A DNA stretch of 64,000 nt from Phycisphaerales bacterium (GTDB taxonomy: Bacteria > Planctomycetota > Phycisphaerae > Phycisphaerales > UBA1924), in assembly GCA_020849105.1 (NCBI GenBank), contig JADLGW010000042.1:25090-89089 (forward strand). Direction: 5' to 3'. Under the pieces are notes generated by a model. The model had not been told where the DNA came from. It was given only the letters and a program-made list of their open reading frames with translations, and did no database searches. The position numbers and the translations under genes are program-made. Positions within the stretch are counted from its first letter, which is position 1, and each line of letters opens with the position of its first letter. Below are positions 26,820 through 34,938 of the stretch, piece by piece.

Positions 26820-27035
26820 ATGGAAGACTCGATGAACCGTCCCGTGCTCGCCCGCTCTTCCCGCCACCGTGTGCTCGCAGGGGTCTGCGGCGGGCTTGCC
26901 GACTGGCTCGGCTGGGACCCGACGCTCGTGCGCCTCGGCTACATCTTGCTGTCGATCCTCTCGGTCGCCTTCCCCGGCATCCTGGTCTATATCGTCCTGT
27001 GGCTGGTGATGCCGGACGAGCGCGACGCGCAATAG
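26820..27035 (+). CDS. PspC-domain small membrane protein
   Basis: 71 residues. The PspC signature is complete: an Arg-rich start (LARSSRHRVLAGVCGGLADW), the D(P)TLVRLGYILLSIL helix, and a second helix ending YIVLWLVMPDE. PspC proteins sense or stabilise the inner membrane in the phage-shock response; small single-domain forms are common. No other psp gene is nearby. ATG 26820 is chosen (an internal Met follows at codon 5). Confidence 0.9.
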   Translation: MEDSMNRPVLARSSRHRVLAGVCGGLADWLGWDPTLVRLGYILLSILSVAFPGILVYIVLWLVMPDERDAQ

Positions 27036-27059
27036 CCCGGCCCGCGGTACCATGCCTCC

Positions 27060-27266
27060 ATGACGCGCCGCCGGATGGCATATCAAGTCTCGCTGGCGGT
27101 CGCAAGCATACTGCTGAGCGCCTACTTCGCGCTCAATCCCGAGCTCCACAGCGTGTACCGCGCGATTGCCGGGGTCGTCATCGCTCCGATTCTCGTGCAG
27201 ATCGGAGTCGCGGTGATTGACTACTGGCGGGCGTCGAGTTCAGGCGAGACGCCGTCCCTGCGATAG
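27060..27266 (+). CDS. Small two-helix membrane protein, unknown
   Basis: 68 residues, 24 bases after the PspC gene and probably co-transcribed with it. Two hydrophobic helices (YQVSLAVASILLSAYFAL and YRAIAGVVIAPILVQIGVAV) are joined by a short polar loop, with a basic N terminus (MTRRRM). I do not recognise a family. The coding frame is consistent with the local high third-position GC but the gene is short, so it remains tentative. Confidence 0.5.
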   Translation: MTRRRMAYQVSLAVASILLSAYFALNPELHSVYRAIAGVVIAPILVQIGVAVIDYWRASSSGETPSLR

Positions 27267-27312
27267 AGGTTCGTTGACCACCCCCGCCCCCGGCGTAGAC
27301 TTGCCCCGCACC

Positions 27313-27386
27313 GGGCTTGTAGCTCAGCTGGCTAGAGCGCGCCCCTGATAAGGGCGAGGTCGGAGGTTCGAGTCCTCTCAGGCCCA
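27313..27386 (+). tRNA. tRNA-Ile (GAT)
   Basis: A full cloverleaf: acceptor GGGCTTG paired with CAGGCCC, D arm GCTC...GAGC, anticodon stem CGCCC/GGGCG around CTGATAA with anticodon GAT, and T arm GGAGG-TTCGAGT-CCTCT, discriminator A at 27386. The CCA end is not encoded. It stands alone, not inside an rRNA spacer. Confidence 0.97.
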
Positions 27387-27454
27387 TTTTCACGCCCACT
27401 CGGGCTGCCCGTGCGCCAGGCGCTCCCGGCCGGTCGCGGGTACCCTATTGGGTA

Positions 27455-27508
27455 ACAGAGCCCGGAGCGCAAGCGACGGGTCGGCAGGATTTCAGTCCGG
27501 CTCTGTCA
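27455..27508 (+). repeat. REP-like palindrome upstream of hpf
   Basis: ACAGAGCCCGGAGCGCAAGC opens the element and TCCGGCTCTGT closes it; the ends can pair. It shares its first 25 bases with the units at 18381-18611. It ends 26 bases before the hpf start, so it could affect expression of the hpf-ptsN-HPr genes or mark the end of the tRNA transcript. Confidence 0.7.
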
Positions 27509-27534
27509 CGGACGGTCAGTTCTGAGGGGCAACC

Positions 27535-27861
27535 ATGCGCACGGACGTCATCGGTCGGAACTTCGAGGTCACCCCGGCGATCAGGGCCCATGCGGAAGGC
27601 AAGGCGGAAAAACTTCACAAGTTCCTGCGGGGCGTCCAGCAGATCACCTTCCGCCTGGCCCGGGTTGACCACCAGCACAAGGGGCAGTTTGAGGTGGAAC
27701 TGGTGATCGACGTGGAGCGGCACGATGATTTCGTGGCCCACGCCAAGGGCGAGGACCTCTACGTCCTCATCGATGAGGCGGTCCAGAAGGGCACCCGCCA
27801 ACTGACCGAGTTCAAGGAACGCAGGAAAGACGGCAGCCGGCAGGCGAAGGACACGGAATGA
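27535..27861 (+). CDS. hpf: Ribosome hibernation-promoting factor, short form
   Basis: 108 residues matching the S30AE/HPF fold: MRTDVIGRNFEVTPAIRAHA at the start, a basic KAEKLHKF helix, and the beta strand FEVELVIDVERHDDFVAHAK before the second helix (LYVLIDEAVQKGTRQL). It lacks the C-terminal extension of long HPF, so it should promote dimerisation only with another factor or act like the short gamma-proteobacterial HPF. It binds the 30S decoding region in stationary phase. Its stop overlaps the ATG of the PTS IIA gene (ATGA). Confidence 0.92.
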   Translation: MRTDVIGRNFEVTPAIRAHAEGKAEKLHKFLRGVQQITFRLARVDHQHKGQFEVELVIDVERHDDFVAHAKGEDLYVLIDEAVQKGTRQLTEFKERRKDGSRQAKDTE

Positions 27862-28334
27862 AACTGGCAAGTCTCGTCCCCGAGGGGGCCATCCGCGCGA
27901 GCCTGTCGGCGCAGCAGCGCGACGAGGTCATTACCGAACTGGTGGACGCGCTCGTCTCCAGCGGCGCCGCGGCCCCGAAACTGCGCGACGACCTGGTCCG
28001 GAGCGTGCTGGAGCGTGAGAAGCGGGGCTCCACCGGTTTCGGGCGGGGCGTCGCCGTCCCGCATGTCAAGCACAAGTCCGTGAAGAAGATGGCCGCGGCC
28101 ATCGGGCTCAGCGCCAAGGGCGTGGACTTTTCCGCGCTCGACAAGCAGCCGGTGTACTCCGTGTTCCTCCTCCTCTCGCCGGAGGACCGTCCGGAGGATC
28201 ACCTTCAGGCGATGGAGGCGATCTTCAAGAATCTATCGAAGGACACGTTCCGGCGTTTCCTGCGTCAGGCCCAGACCGAGAAGGACGTCCGGACCCTCCT
28301 GGATGAGGCCGACAACCACCTGATCGCCGGCTGA
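27858..28334 (+). CDS. ptsN: PTS IIA (PtsN-like, nitrogen-type) protein
   Basis: 158 residues of the PTS_EIIA_2 type, with the phosphorylated His in GFGRGVAVPHVKH. The hpf-ptsN gene order is the one seen beside rpoN in many bacteria, which supports the regulatory nitrogen-PTS assignment over a sugar transporter role. It is overlapped with hpf and is followed 10 bases on by an HPr gene. No EI or EIIB/C gene is in the window, consistent with a regulatory phosphorelay only. Confidence 0.88.
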   Translation: MKLASLVPEGAIRASLSAQQRDEVITELVDALVSSGAAAPKLRDDLVRSVLEREKRGSTGFGRGVAVPHVKHKSVKKMAAAIGLSAKGVDFSALDKQPVYSVFLLLSPEDRPEDHLQAMEAIFKNLSKDTFRRFLRQAQTEKDVRTLLDEADNHLIAG

Positions 28335-28344
28335 CCCACCGCCC

Positions 28345-28620
28345 GTGGCGACACGACGAACCGTCACTGTGACCATCGTGAACCGGCTCGGGCTGCACGC
28401 GCGCCCGGCCATGGCCTTTGTCGATGCGGCCAGCGGCTTCACCTGCAGCGTCATGGTCCGTCGCGGTGACCAGGAGGTCGACGGCAAGTCCATCATGCAC
28501 ATGATGCTGCTGGCGGCCACCAAGGGCACCAAACTCGACGTGACCTGTGACGGCCCGGACGCCGACAGGGCGTGCGACGCCCTCAGGGCCCTCGTCGATG
28601 GCGGGTTTGACGAAGACTGA
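28345..28620 (+). CDS. ptsH: HPr-family phosphocarrier protein
   Basis: 91 residues from GTG 28345. The active-site loop NRLGLHARPAMAF holds the His phosphorylated by EI, and GKSIMHMMLLAA holds the regulatory Ser position (Ser46-like), although its neighbour Ile-Met is as expected for HPr and NPr alike. It would pass phosphate to the IIA protein encoded just upstream. HPr versus NPr naming is uncertain. Confidence 0.9.
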   Translation: MATRRTVTVTIVNRLGLHARPAMAFVDAASGFTCSVMVRRGDQEVDGKSIMHMMLLAATKGTKLDVTCDGPDADRACDALRALVDGGFDED

Positions 28621-28730
28621 CGGCCGAGAGTGAGCGTTCGAGATTCGTTGCATCCACCCATTCTGTCTGCGCTGGCGCGGTCCGTTTCTGCGGCGCCTCG
28701 TGCGCCTGCACGCCCTCGCGGTCGCGCCTC

Positions 28731-29717
28731 TCACCTCCGGAATGTGACGGGCGATTCGACCAGGCCGTACACCTCGCGCAGAAACGTCATCCCCAGGAAC
28801 GTGACCGCCGCCAGGCCGCCCAGCACCACCGCCCCGGCCTCATGCCCGGCGCCCAGCAGCCACGCCGCTCCGTAGAGCGGCAGCCAGATCGACCCGTACC
28901 GACGCACTTTGTCGGCCGCACGGATCCCCGGGCCGTGCTGGCGAATCTTCCATACGGCGATCCCGATGAACGGAGGAACGAGCGCCAGCGGGTACGCCGC
29001 CGCCGCGGGGCTCACCCAGTCCGGCCAGAACCATGTCGGCCTGCCGGAGCGTTCCCAGCCGAGCCCGAACAGCAGGGCCGAGCACGCGGCCCAGCCGATC
29101 GCGGCGGCGACCACAGCCCGTGCGGTCAGGCGCGGCACGCGCCGCCCGACCACATGCGTTACCGCCGCGACGAGCAGGGTGTGCGTCATCACGAGCCACA
29201 CCGGCCATACGAACGTCAATCGGGTGTTCGGCACCATCATGTGTCCGGCATACAGGAGCGACAGCAGCACGAGCCCGACGGCCGGAACGTACTTGCCCGC
29301 GGCATTGAGGCAGAGGATGATCCCGGAAAGGGCCAGCGTCAGGGTGACGGCGCTCATGCCGAACGCGGTGGCCCCGAACACCGCGGCCAGGAGCATGACG
29401 ATGATCACACCGACCGCATCGGCCGATGCCAGTCCGCCTGATGCCAGGGGCCTGGCCGGGTGCAGTGTGCGGTCGCGCTTGGCGTCCAGGGCATCGTTGA
29501 GTGCCGCGCCATAGGCGTAGAGGCCGGCCGCGGACACCGCGCTGAATCCCAGCGCCTGCCACAGCGGCATGGTGGTGATGCCGCCGGGGTCCGGCTCCCG
29601 GCCGTTGCTGGCGCGGGTCCAGAGGATGACGAACCAGACGTTCCCGACCGCCGCGACGGCCGAACTCACGCGGGTGAGGTGGAGGATCGGTGCGATCCGC
29701 AGGAGGGCCGTCCGCAT
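28731..29717 (-). CDS. UbiA-family prenyltransferase
   Basis: 328 residues with about nine hydrophobic helices. The first Asp-rich motif is clear (AALNDALDAKRDRTLHPARP, the NDxxDxxxDR pattern of UbiA enzymes), preceded by AAGLYAYGA. The second motif is less standard. UbiA enzymes attach polyprenyl groups to aromatic or other acceptors in the membrane (quinones, haem, chlorophyll, ether lipids). It is divergent from ribH. The acceptor is unknown; a link to the polyketide genes at 31.7-33.9 kb is possible but only by proximity. Confidence 0.85.
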   Translation of the reverse strand: MRTALLRIAPILHLTRVSSAVAAVGNVWFVILWTRASNGREPDPGGITTMPLWQALGFSAVSAAGLYAYGAALNDALDAKRDRTLHPARPLASGGLASADAVGVIIVMLLAAVFGATAFGMSAVTLTLALSGIILCLNAAGKYVPAVGLVLLSLLYAGHMMVPNTRLTFVWPVWLVMTHTLLVAAVTHVVGRRVPRLTARAVVAAAIGWAACSALLFGLGWERSGRPTWFWPDWVSPAAAAYPLALVPPFIGIAVWKIRQHGPGIRAADKVRRYGSIWLPLYGAAWLLGAGHEAGAVVLGGLAAVTFLGMTFLREVYGLVESPVTFRR

Positions 29718-29760
29718 GAGGGCGGCATCGTAGCGCCAGCGGCGCCTCTACCATCGACCA

Positions 29761-30288
29761 ATGAGAGCGGAAAGTGTCGTCAACGGGGTGCCGCCGAGCC
29801 TGCCACGGGTCGCGGTGATCGTCAGCCGCTACAACCCGTCGGTCACGGATCGCCTGTGCCGGGGCGCCCTGGCGGAGTACGAAAACCGGGGCGGGCATTC
29901 CCGGGACGCCGAGGTGTTCCACGCGCCGGGGGCGTTCGAACTCCCCGTCCTGGCCATGGAGGCGGCGCGGGCCGGGCGTTTCGGCGCGGTCGTGGTCCTG
30001 GGGTGTATCGTGCGTGGCCAGACGCGGCACGACCGGTACATTGCGCAGGCGGTGGCGGACGGTGTCACGAGGGTCGGGCTCGACACGGGCGTGGCGTGCG
30101 GCTTTGGCGTGCTGACCGTGAACAACGCGGACCAGGCGCACGCCCGGGCCGGCGGGAAGAAGGGAAACAAGGGGGCGGAGGCGATGGCGGCCGCGCTGGA
30201 TACCGCGGCGGCGCTCGCCGCGGTGCGGAACGGGCTGCCATCCCCGGTGGTTGCTGTCGGCGCTCCCGATAAGGCCGGACGGGGCTGA
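29761..30288 (+). CDS. ribH: 6,7-dimethyl-8-ribityllumazine synthase
   Basis: 175 residues of the RibH fold: AVIVSRYNPSVTDRL at the start, HAPGAFELPV for substrate binding, GCIVRGQTRHDRY with the catalytic His, and the C-terminal GVLTVNNADQAHARAG, then KKGNKG. It condenses the ribitylamino-uracil with dihydroxybutanone phosphate in riboflavin synthesis. The stop overlaps the nusB start by one base, the usual ribH-nusB coupling. Confidence 0.95.
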   Translation: MRAESVVNGVPPSLPRVAVIVSRYNPSVTDRLCRGALAEYENRGGHSRDAEVFHAPGAFELPVLAMEAARAGRFGAVVVLGCIVRGQTRHDRYIAQAVADGVTRVGLDTGVACGFGVLTVNNADQAHARAGGKKGNKGAEAMAAALDTAAALAAVRNGLPSPVVAVGAPDKAGRG

Positions 30289-30752
30289 TGGGGACGCCGC
30301 GGGACATCCGGCGGTTGGCGTTCCAGGCGCTCTACCAGATCGATGCGCGGGGGACCGACGACCTGCCGTCGATCCTGGAGTCGCTGAACCCGGCGGGGGC
30401 GTTCACGGAGGACGAGCGGGGTCGGGCGCTGGCGCTGGCCCTCGCGGCGTTCGAGAATCGCGGGGCCGCGGACGCGGAGATGCTGGTTCTGGCGCCCACA
30501 TGGCCCGCGCACCGGCAGCCGGCGGTGGATCGTGCCGTGCTGCGACTGGCGCACTACGAGATGGTGGTGGGGCGTGCCCCGCCGAAGGTCGTGGTCAACG
30601 AAGCGGTGGAACTGGCCAAGGAGTTCAGCACCGACAAGGCGCCGGCCTTCGTCAATGGGCTGCTGGACAAGGTGCTCAAACGCGTGCTGGCGGAGCGATC
30701 TGTGTCCGCGGTGGAGCCGGTAGCGGGCGCGGAGACGGAGGGGGGCGCGTGA
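30288..30752 (+). CDS. nusB: Transcription antitermination factor NusB
   Basis: 154 residues. RRLAFQALYQIDARG at the N terminus, LRLAHYEMVVGRAPPKVVVN and EAVELAKEFSTDKAPAFVNG are the conserved NusB segments. It binds boxA RNA with NusE (S10) for rRNA antitermination. It shares an ATG/TGA junction with ribH upstream and a GTGA junction with ftsY downstream, so all three genes are tightly coupled. Confidence 0.94.
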   Translation: MGTPRDIRRLAFQALYQIDARGTDDLPSILESLNPAGAFTEDERGRALALALAAFENRGAADAEMLVLAPTWPAHRQPAVDRAVLRLAHYEMVVGRAPPKVVVNEAVELAKEFSTDKAPAFVNGLLDKVLKRVLAERSVSAVEPVAGAETEGGA

Positions 30753-31687
30753 GTTTTTTCCGTTCCGTCCTTGGCTCGCTCACCAAGGGGCTGGCACGCA
30801 CCAGGCAGGTCTTCGGGCACGGCGTGCGGACGCTCCTGCTCGGGCGCAGGCTTGATGAGGGGCTTATCGGTGAACTGGAGGTAAAACTCCTCCAGGCCGA
30901 CGTCGGCGTGAAGACCACGGAGCGGTTGATCGGCGCCATCCGTGCCGAGCACGTCGCCGGCCGCCTCTACCGGGGTGAGGACGTGCTCGAGTTTCTGCGA
31001 CGAGAACTCAGGTCATTGTGGCCGGCGGAGGACCGGGCGCTGCGCCTCGCCACCCAGGGGCCGACCGTTATCCTGGTGACCGGCGTGAACGGCGCGGGCA
31101 AGACCACCAGCATCGCCAAACTCTGCCACATGCTGCGGGAACAGGGCAGGACGGTGCTCCTCGGGGCGTGCGACACGTTCCGGGCCGGGGCCGTCAGGCA
31201 ACTGGAAATCTGGTCGCAGCGCCTCGGTGTGGACGTCGTGAAGGGTCAGCAGGGGGGCGACCCCGCGGCCGTGGCGTTTGACGCGGCGTCCGCGGCCGTT
31301 GCACGCAATATCGACGTGCTGATCCTTGACACGGCGGGACGGCTCCAGACGCAGGACCCGCTGATGCGGCAACTGACGAAGATTCGCGCCGTGGTCGGCA
31401 AGCGGATCCCCGGGGCGCCGCATGAGGTGCTGCTCGTCCTTGACGCGACGGCCGGGCAGAACGCGCTGCGCCAGGCGGCCGAGTTTGACAGGGCGATGCG
31501 GGACGGCGGCGGCGGTGTGACGGGTATCTTCCTCTCGAAACTCGACGGGACGGCCAAGGGAGGGATCGTCGTGGCGATCAAGGAGGCGACGAGCATCCCC
31601 GTGAAGTTCATCGGGGTGGGCGAGACGCCGGAGGATGTCGAACCGTTTGAGCCGGGCGCGTTCATCGACGCGATGCTGGCGGAGTAG
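30749..31687 (+). CDS. ftsY: Signal recognition particle receptor FtsY
   Basis: 312 residues from GTG 30749 (overlapping the nusB stop). The NG domain is complete: VTGVNGAGKTTSIAKL (P loop), DTFRAGAVRQLE, LDTAGRLQ, and FLSKLDGTAKGG (guanine specificity). It lacks the long acidic A domain of E. coli FtsY but keeps a short amphipathic N terminus (MSFFRSVLGSLTKGLARTRQ) for membrane binding. It docks SRP-ribosome complexes at the membrane. Confidence 0.95.
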   Translation: MSFFRSVLGSLTKGLARTRQVFGHGVRTLLLGRRLDEGLIGELEVKLLQADVGVKTTERLIGAIRAEHVAGRLYRGEDVLEFLRRELRSLWPAEDRALRLATQGPTVILVTGVNGAGKTTSIAKLCHMLREQGRTVLLGACDTFRAGAVRQLEIWSQRLGVDVVKGQQGGDPAAVAFDAASAAVARNIDVLILDTAGRLQTQDPLMRQLTKIRAVVGKRIPGAPHEVLLVLDATAGQNALRQAAEFDRAMRDGGGGVTGIFLSKLDGTAKGGIVVAIKEATSIPVKFIGVGETPEDVEPFEPGAFIDAMLAE

Positions 31688-31712
31688 AGGCACCTGCCTA
31701 CCGGAGGGGGCG

Positions 31713-32843
31713 ATGCTCATCGGCACGACCGAAGTGGCGGCGGCGGCGGCACGCGAGTGGGACGTCCTCGTGATCGGCGCGGGGCCCGCGGGCGGCGTGG
31801 CCGCGTTGGTCCTGGCCCGGTGCGGCGCTCGCGTCCTGCTCGTGGACAGAGCGGCGTTTCCGAGAGAGAAGGCCTGCGGCTGCTGCCTTGCCGCCCAGGG
31901 GGAATCGATGCTGCGCGAGGCGGGTGTGCGGGTTCCCGCGTCGGGCCGATTCGGCGGCGTCCTCCTGCGATGCGGCCGTCGCAGCGCCGCGATTCCGAGT
32001 CAGGGCGGTGTGGTGGTCACCCGCCGCGACCTGGACGGCGCGATCGTGCAGGCAGCAATCCGGGCGGGTGCTGCGTTCATCGATTCGTGCGTCGCGCGCG
32101 TGGTGTCGCAGGGCCCGGGCGGGGTGGCCGCGGCGCTCGGCGGGCAGGGATTGAACGTGCGGGCCCGCGCCGTTATCGCCGCCGACGGCATCGGTGGGGC
32201 ATCGCTCAGCGGGTTGCCCGAGTTCCGCCCGGAGGTTGCCGTCCACTCACGCTTTGGCGCCGCGGTCACATTCGAGGGTGCGCCCGGGTGGATTGAACCG
32301 GGGCTGGTGCACATGGCCGTCGGCGCGGGTGGCTATGTGGGCGCGGTCCGGCTGCCGGGCGGGAGGGCGCACCTCGGTGCCGCGCTGGACCCCACGCTCG
32401 CGCGGCGTCTCGGCGGGCCGTCCCATGCTGCCGCCGCGATCCTCCGCTCCACAGGCGTGGACGCCAAGGCCCCGCCGGAGTGCCGCTGGCACGGCACGCC
32501 GTCGCTGACACGCTCGCGGCGCGTCCAGTCCGGGCGCGTGCTGGCGATCGGCGATGCCGCGGGATACGTCGAGCCCTTCACGGGCGAGGGAATGACCTGG
32601 GCGATCTCCGGCGCCCTCGCCGTCGTTCCGCATGTGCAGGCCGCCCTGGTTTCAGACGGCACACCGGCGGAGACCTGGCCCATCGCGCACCGGCGTCTGC
32701 TCGCGGGCCGCCACCGCGCGTGCCGGGCGGTCTCGATGCTCGTTCGCTTGCCCCGGCTCGCCGAGGCCGCGCTCGTGACCGGCACGGCGGCTCGGGTGCT
32801 GGCACGATTGGCGGCGCCCCGCCGACCCACGGTGGCCGCGTGA
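31713..32843 (+). CDS. FAD-dependent oxidoreductase (geranylgeranyl-reductase/monooxygenase type)
   Basis: 376 residues from ATG 31713, preceded by CCGGAGGGGG. The FAD dinucleotide fold is at residues about 16-45 (VLVIGAGPAGGVAALVLARC), followed by FPREKACGCCLAAQG (the Cys-rich K-[AV]-CGG-type segment of geranylgeranyl reductase-like proteins) and the second FAD motif GRVLAIGDAAGYVEPFTGEG. The stop overlaps the GTG of the type III polyketide synthase, so the two act together, most likely in tailoring an alkylresorcinol or pyrone product. The exact reaction is inferred. Confidence 0.85.
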   Translation: MLIGTTEVAAAAAREWDVLVIGAGPAGGVAALVLARCGARVLLVDRAAFPREKACGCCLAAQGESMLREAGVRVPASGRFGGVLLRCGRRSAAIPSQGGVVVTRRDLDGAIVQAAIRAGAAFIDSCVARVVSQGPGGVAAALGGQGLNVRARAVIAADGIGGASLSGLPEFRPEVAVHSRFGAAVTFEGAPGWIEPGLVHMAVGAGGYVGAVRLPGGRAHLGAALDPTLARRLGGPSHAAAAILRSTGVDAKAPPECRWHGTPSLTRSRRVQSGRVLAIGDAAGYVEPFTGEGMTWAISGALAVVPHVQAALVSDGTPAETWPIAHRRLLAGRHRACRAVSMLVRLPRLAEAALVTGTAARVLARLAAPRRPTVAA

Positions 32844-33913
32844 CCGCCGCCATCGCCGGCATCGGCCTGGCCACGCCGCCGAACCGGATCGCGCAGGCCG
32901 GCGCGCTGCGCGCGGCCGTCCAATCCTCCGGGCTGGGCGCGGGCGCTGCCCGCACGCTGGAGGCCCTGTACCGCCGCGCCGGCGTGGAGTGCCGCGCCAC
33001 CGTGCTGACGCCCGCGGAGGGCTTCTTCCCGACCGCGTTGGGCCCGGACGACCTCGGCCCCGGAACCCGCACGCGGATGGAGCGTTACGAGTTGCACGCC
33101 GCGGCCCTGGCACGGGGCGCCTGCCGCTCCGCGCTGGATGCGGCGTCGATCCGGCCCGGTGCGGTCACTCACCTGGTCACCGCCAGTTGCACCGGGTTCC
33201 ATGCACCGGGGGTTGACCTGGAACTGATGGGCGCGCTGGGCCTGCCCGCGGGCATCGCGCGGACGCACATCGGGTTCATGGGATGCCACGCCGCCGTGAA
33301 CGCGCTGCGGGTGGCGCACGCGTACGTCCGGGCGGACCCCGCGGCCGTTGTGCTCGTGGGCACGGTTGAACTCTGCTCGCTGCACTTCCACTACGGCGCG
33401 GAGCCGGGGGCCGTTGTTGCCAACGCGCTGTTCGCGGACGGGTCGGCCGCCGCGGTGCTCACCGGGCTGGGCAGGGCATCCGCGCCGTTGCTGCGGGCAA
33501 CGGGGTCTGTTGTGATTCCCGACTCGGCCGATGCGATGACGTGGAGCGTCGGGGACCACGGGTTCGTCATGACGCTCTCGGCCGCGGTCCCGGGGCTGGT
33601 CCAGACGCACCTTCGGGGCTGGCTGGAGCCGTGGCTGTCGCGGCACGGCCTGGGCATCGATTCGGTGACGGCCTGGGCGATCCATCCGGGCGGGCCGAGG
33701 GTCCTTTCCGCCGTCGCCGAGTCCCTGGGCCTTCCGGGTCGGGTCACGGCGGCGTCACGGGCGGTGCTGGCGGAGCACGGCAACATGTCTTCGGCAACGC
33801 TGCTGTTCATCCTCTCCAGGCTGCTGCGGGAAGGGGCGCGGGGCCCGTGCGTGGCCCTTGCATTCGGCCCTGGGCTCGCCGTGGAGGCCGCGTTGCTGGA
33901 CCTGCCGGGGTGA
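32840..33913 (+). CDS. Type III polyketide synthase (chalcone/alkylresorcinol-synthase family)
   Basis: 357 residues from GTG 32840. The catalytic triad of the family is visible: Cys117 in VTASCTGFHAPGVDLEL, His282 in AWAIHPGGPRVL, and Asn315 in EHGNMSSATLLFIL. These enzymes extend acyl-CoA starters with malonyl-CoA and cyclise the product to resorcinols, pyrones or chalcones. Coupling with the upstream FAD oxidoreductase suggests a small two-gene lipid or quinone pathway. A methyltransferase that often joins such clusters is not adjacent here. Confidence 0.93.
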   Translation: MTAAIAGIGLATPPNRIAQAGALRAAVQSSGLGAGAARTLEALYRRAGVECRATVLTPAEGFFPTALGPDDLGPGTRTRMERYELHAAALARGACRSALDAASIRPGAVTHLVTASCTGFHAPGVDLELMGALGLPAGIARTHIGFMGCHAAVNALRVAHAYVRADPAAVVLVGTVELCSLHFHYGAEPGAVVANALFADGSAAAVLTGLGRASAPLLRATGSVVIPDSADAMTWSVGDHGFVMTLSAAVPGLVQTHLRGWLEPWLSRHGLGIDSVTAWAIHPGGPRVLSAVAESLGLPGRVTAASRAVLAEHGNMSSATLLFILSRLLREGARGPCVALAFGPGLAVEAALLDLPG

Positions 33914-34037
33914 GGTCGCGGACGGCCCTCTCGTACTCGGCCCGCGGGTCGCGGCGGGTGCGGAGGAAATCGGCAAGCGCCTCCTCCGTCTGCTCCCGCA
34001 TGAGTTCCGAGATGAACCGCAGAATCTGTCGTGGCAT
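33807..34037 (-). CDS. Possible small protein, unknown
   Basis: 76 residues, converging on and overlapping the 3' end of the polyketide synthase gene by about 107 bases. The first 45 residues look protein-like (MPRQILRFISELMREQTEEA, an amphipathic helix), while the overlap region is Pro/Arg-rich and shaped by the opposite gene. AAGGGGG lies about 10 bases upstream. The true stop could be a later change. It is the only candidate in the 33914-34254 gap. Confidence 0.35.
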   Translation of the reverse strand: MPRQILRFISELMREQTEEALADFLRTRRDPRAEYERAVRDLTPAGPATRPPRRAQGRMQGPRTGPAPLPAAAWRG

Positions 34038-34254
34038 GTCTCAGGGCCCCCTTTTTTCCGCTCCGTGTTGCGGGGTCATTCGGGAGCGGGCGGCGGGGAT
34101 TCCACCCGGGCAGGCTCCGGCGTGAGGGCCGAGTTGCAGGCGTTGTCGGGCCGGAACCGCGCGTTCGCGGTAGCCGCGGCGTCACGCGGTCCACAGCCAT
34201 CGTCCCCTTGAAACCAGCGGTCACTGATCCCCAAGAAGGCCCCGGGAGACCGCC

Positions 34255-34938
34255 ATGGCCGAACTGCTCCTGATCGTCACCGGGCTGATTGTGGGAGGGG
34301 TGGTCGTCGCGGTGGTCATGCGCCGGATCGGGCGGGGTGCTCCGGTCGCGGCGCTCCAGACGCAGACGATCTTTGAGCGAGTATCGGCGGTGGGGCGGCT
34401 CGTCGGGCTGGAGGTCTGTGCCAAAGAGATCGCCACGAGCCGCAAGGGCTGGGGCTGGATGCCGCCGCTGCTGCTCTCGCAGGCGCGCCTGGCCATGATC
34501 TTCCAGTTCGAGAAGCAGTACTCGATCGACCTGTCACGCCTTCGCCCGGGTGATGTGGAGGAAGTCGGCCCGGCGACGTACCGGGTCGCGCTGCCGCCCG
34601 TCGAGGGATCGCTGCGCCTGACGGACGTGACACCCTACGACATACAGGCGGGGCGGATGCTGGGCCTGCTGGACGTGATCCAGGTGGACGCGCCGACGCA
34701 GACGGACCTTATGCGCAGCGCCCAGTCCCAAGCGGCCGCGCTGTACGAGTCAAGCGACGCGCGGTACCTGGCGGAGGCCCGGCGGAGCGTCGAGCGGCAA
34801 CTGCGGTCGCTCCTGGGGCTCTTCGGGGCTGGGGTTGAGTTTGCGTGGAATGAGCCCGGGGCGCCGGCCGCCGATACTCAGGCCGCGCCGCCGCCGAGGC
34901 TTCGTTTCGCCCGCGCAATGGCCGCCGCGACCGCCTGA
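34255..34938 (+). CDS. DUF4230-like membrane-anchored protein
   Basis: 227 residues: one N-terminal membrane helix (LLLIVTGLIVGGVVVAVVM), then a beta-rich domain with FEKQYSIDLSRLRPGDVEEV and YRVALPPVEGSLRLTDVTPY, and a C-terminal helix (ARYLAEARRSVERQLRSLLG). The order, with an YGVDLSK-like and an LPxP-like segment, resembles DUF4230 proteins, whose function is unknown. Its 3' end overlaps the argH 3' end by 61 bases (tail to tail). GGGAG precedes the start. Confidence 0.6.
   Translation: MAELLLIVTGLIVGGVVVAVVMRRIGRGAPVAALQTQTIFERVSAVGRLVGLEVCAKEIATSRKGWGWMPPLLLSQARLAMIFQFEKQYSIDLSRLRPGDVEEVGPATYRVALPPVEGSLRLTDVTPYDIQAGRMLGLLDVIQVDAPTQTDLMRSAQSQAAALYESSDARYLAEARRSVERQLRSLLGLFGAGVEFAWNEPGAPAADTQAAPPPRLRFARAMAAATA

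Noticed and set aside
27178..27399. Minus-strand protein over the tRNA gene
   Set aside because: It is the complement of the tRNA-Ile gene and flanks.
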